A stretch of DNA of 5,515 nucleotides from positions 1-5,515 of the forward strand of contig CAKUDW010000150.1 in the NCBI GenBank assembly GCA_934645275.1, written 5' to 3'. The translations under genes were made by a program, and so were the position numbers. Source of the DNA: an uncultured Clostridia bacterium. Lineage in GTDB: Bacteria; Bacillota_A; Clostridia; Christensenellales; Aristaeellaceae. The notes below the pieces were generated by a model. That model was not told the origin of the DNA. It made no database searches and was given only the letters and a program-made list of their open reading frames with translations. Shown here piece by piece: positions 4,654 to 5,515 of the stretch (position 1 is its first letter; each line of letters starts with the position of its first letter).

Positions 4654-5514
4654 TTGAAAACAATCGTTATAACCGGCGCGACCTCCGGCATCGGGTTCGA
4701 AACAGCTAAACTGCTGGCCGCGAAAAGCTTCCGCATCATCGGCATCGGGCGGAATGAAACGCGCAGCACCCGAGCAAAGGCGGCAATACTGGCCGCCGTA
4801 CCCGATGCTGAGGTCACCTATTTCACTGCTGACCTAATACAGCAGCGCGAAGTGAACCATGTGGCTGCGGTGCTGACGGACTACATTATATCCAGCTGCG
4901 ACGGTCAGCTGTTCGCGCTCATCAACAACGCGGGCTGCGCGCGCGGCCGCTACATGACAACTGAAGATGGCTACGAGCAGCAGTTTGCGCTGAATTATCT
5001 GGCGGGTTTTCTGCTGACCTATCGCCTGCTGCCGCTGCTCAGGGCCGCAAATGGGCGCGTCATCATGACGGGCAGTCAATCGCACAAGGGCAGCCGCGTG
5101 CACTGGAACGACGTGATGCTGTATCGTCACTACAATCCGTTGACGGCATACAAGCAGTCCAAGCTGTGCTCCACCCTCTTCGCGAAGGGGCTAAACGATC
5201 GCTTCGCTCAGCTCGGCGTCCACGCCTATGTGGTAGATCCGGGACTCGTGCGAACAGACATCGGCAATAAGGATGCCGGCGGCCTGGTTAACCTGGTCTG
5301 GTCGCTGCGAAAGCTGGGTGGTATCAGCCCGGAGATACCGGCAAGAACCTATGCCTGTCTGTGTGAAGCGCAAGATGCGCCGAGCGGTCTCTACTATTAC
5401 CTGTGCCGGGAACGCGCTTACAGCCGTAAGGTCACGCGCGAAAATGCCGACCGCCTGTTTGCGCTCAGCGAGCAGCTGTGCGGAATTTCCTATCAAGGAG
5501 TAAACGGAATATGA
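4654..5514 (+). CDS. Short-chain dehydrogenase/reductase (SDR family)
   Basis: NAD(P)(H)-dependent oxidoreductase of 286 residues, substrate unknown. Classical SDR features are the cofactor motif TGATSGIG (7-14), an acidic residue at Asp60, NNAG (91-94), and the catalytic set Asn114, Ser141, Tyr166 and Lys170 (YKQSK, 166-170), then PGLVRTDIG (196-204). Arg33 after the second strand suggests NADP(H). The PGLVRT motif and C-terminal extension resemble the retinol dehydrogenase/WW-oxidoreductase-like branch more than fatty-acid FabG enzymes. The start is TTG, 2 nt after the preceding stop, with GAGG (4640-4643) 10 nt upstream; residues from there match the SDR N-terminus (KTIVITGATSG), leaving little doubt. 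The stop overlaps the ATG of the next gene. Co-transcription with the PadR and HAAS genes is likely, but a functional link is only inferred. Confidence 0.92.
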   Translation: MKTIVITGATSGIGFETAKLLAAKSFRIIGIGRNETRSTRAKAAILAAVPDAEVTYFTADLIQQREVNHVAAVLTDYIISSCDGQLFALINNAGCARGRYMTTEDGYEQQFALNYLAGFLLTYRLLPLLRAANGRVIMTGSQSHKGSRVHWNDVMLYRHYNPLTAYKQSKLCSTLFAKGLNDRFAQLGVHAYVVDPGLVRTDIGNKDAGGLVNLVWSLRKLGGISPEIPARTYACLCEAQDAPSGLYYYLCRERAYSRKVTRENADRLFALSEQLCGISYQGVNGI

Positions 5515-5515
5515 A
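5511..5515 (+). CDS. Start of a further operon gene, cut by the window edge
   Basis: An ATG at 5511 overlaps the SDR stop as ATGA, and AAGGAG (5495-5500) lies 10 nt upstream. Only ATG AA is visible (Met, then Lys or Asn), so no product can be named. The arrangement suggests translational coupling to the SDR gene. Confidence 0.6.

Noticed and set aside
4194..4817. Minus-strand open frame of 207 codons across the DUF1700/SDR junction
   Set aside because: It is Arg/Ala/Ser-rich with no family signature and runs antisense to two well-supported genes.
1..5515. CRISPR array, insertion sequence, tRNA or phage element
   Set aside because: No spaced direct repeats, transposase or recombinase motifs, terminal inverted repeats or tRNA cloverleaf were seen on either strand.

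Overview
The window looks like a GC-rich member of the Clostridia (Bacillota). The grounds are strong AGGAGG-type ribosome binding sites, textbook sigma-A promoters, a PadR/DUF1700 (HAAS) pair, a clostridial-style zinc lipoprotein and Fur-family regulator, and what appears to be an infC leader with an intrinsic attenuator and an ATT start. No mobile elements, tRNA, rRNA or CRISPR repeats were seen.

Positions 1-183, minus strand: the first five codons of a probable infC (translation initiation factor IF-3) gene, which runs off the left edge. It is preceded by a leader of about 135 nt with a strong Rho-independent terminator and by a TTGCCA-17-TATAAT promoter.

Positions 215-3385, minus strand: a four-gene zinc uptake operon read right to left, znuA (binding lipoprotein), zur-like Fur-family regulator, znuC (ATPase), znuB (permease). 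Every junction overlaps. A consensus promoter precedes znuA, and a near-perfect Fur-family palindrome covers the predicted transcription start. The simplest model is that the encoded regulator senses zinc and represses its own operon. No terminator follows znuB, so its transcript may run into the infC leader.

Positions 3386-3609: divergent intergenic region. It carries an A-tract, a TTGACA-17-TATAAT promoter and two ACTAGT-centred palindromes flanking the -10 box, which suggests autoregulation by the PadR-type protein encoded just downstream.

Positions 3610-5515, plus strand: a tightly packed operon of a PadR-family regulator, a DUF1700/HAAS-type membrane protein, a short-chain dehydrogenase/reductase with a TTG start, and the first bases of a fourth gene whose ATG overlaps the dehydrogenase stop.

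Most of the content belongs to known families. The less ordinary parts are the control regions (infC leader, zur-type operator, double PadR operator), the altered metal-ligand position in the zinc lipoprotein, and the unexplained PadR-HAAS-dehydrogenase grouping. I did not find a clearly new system.
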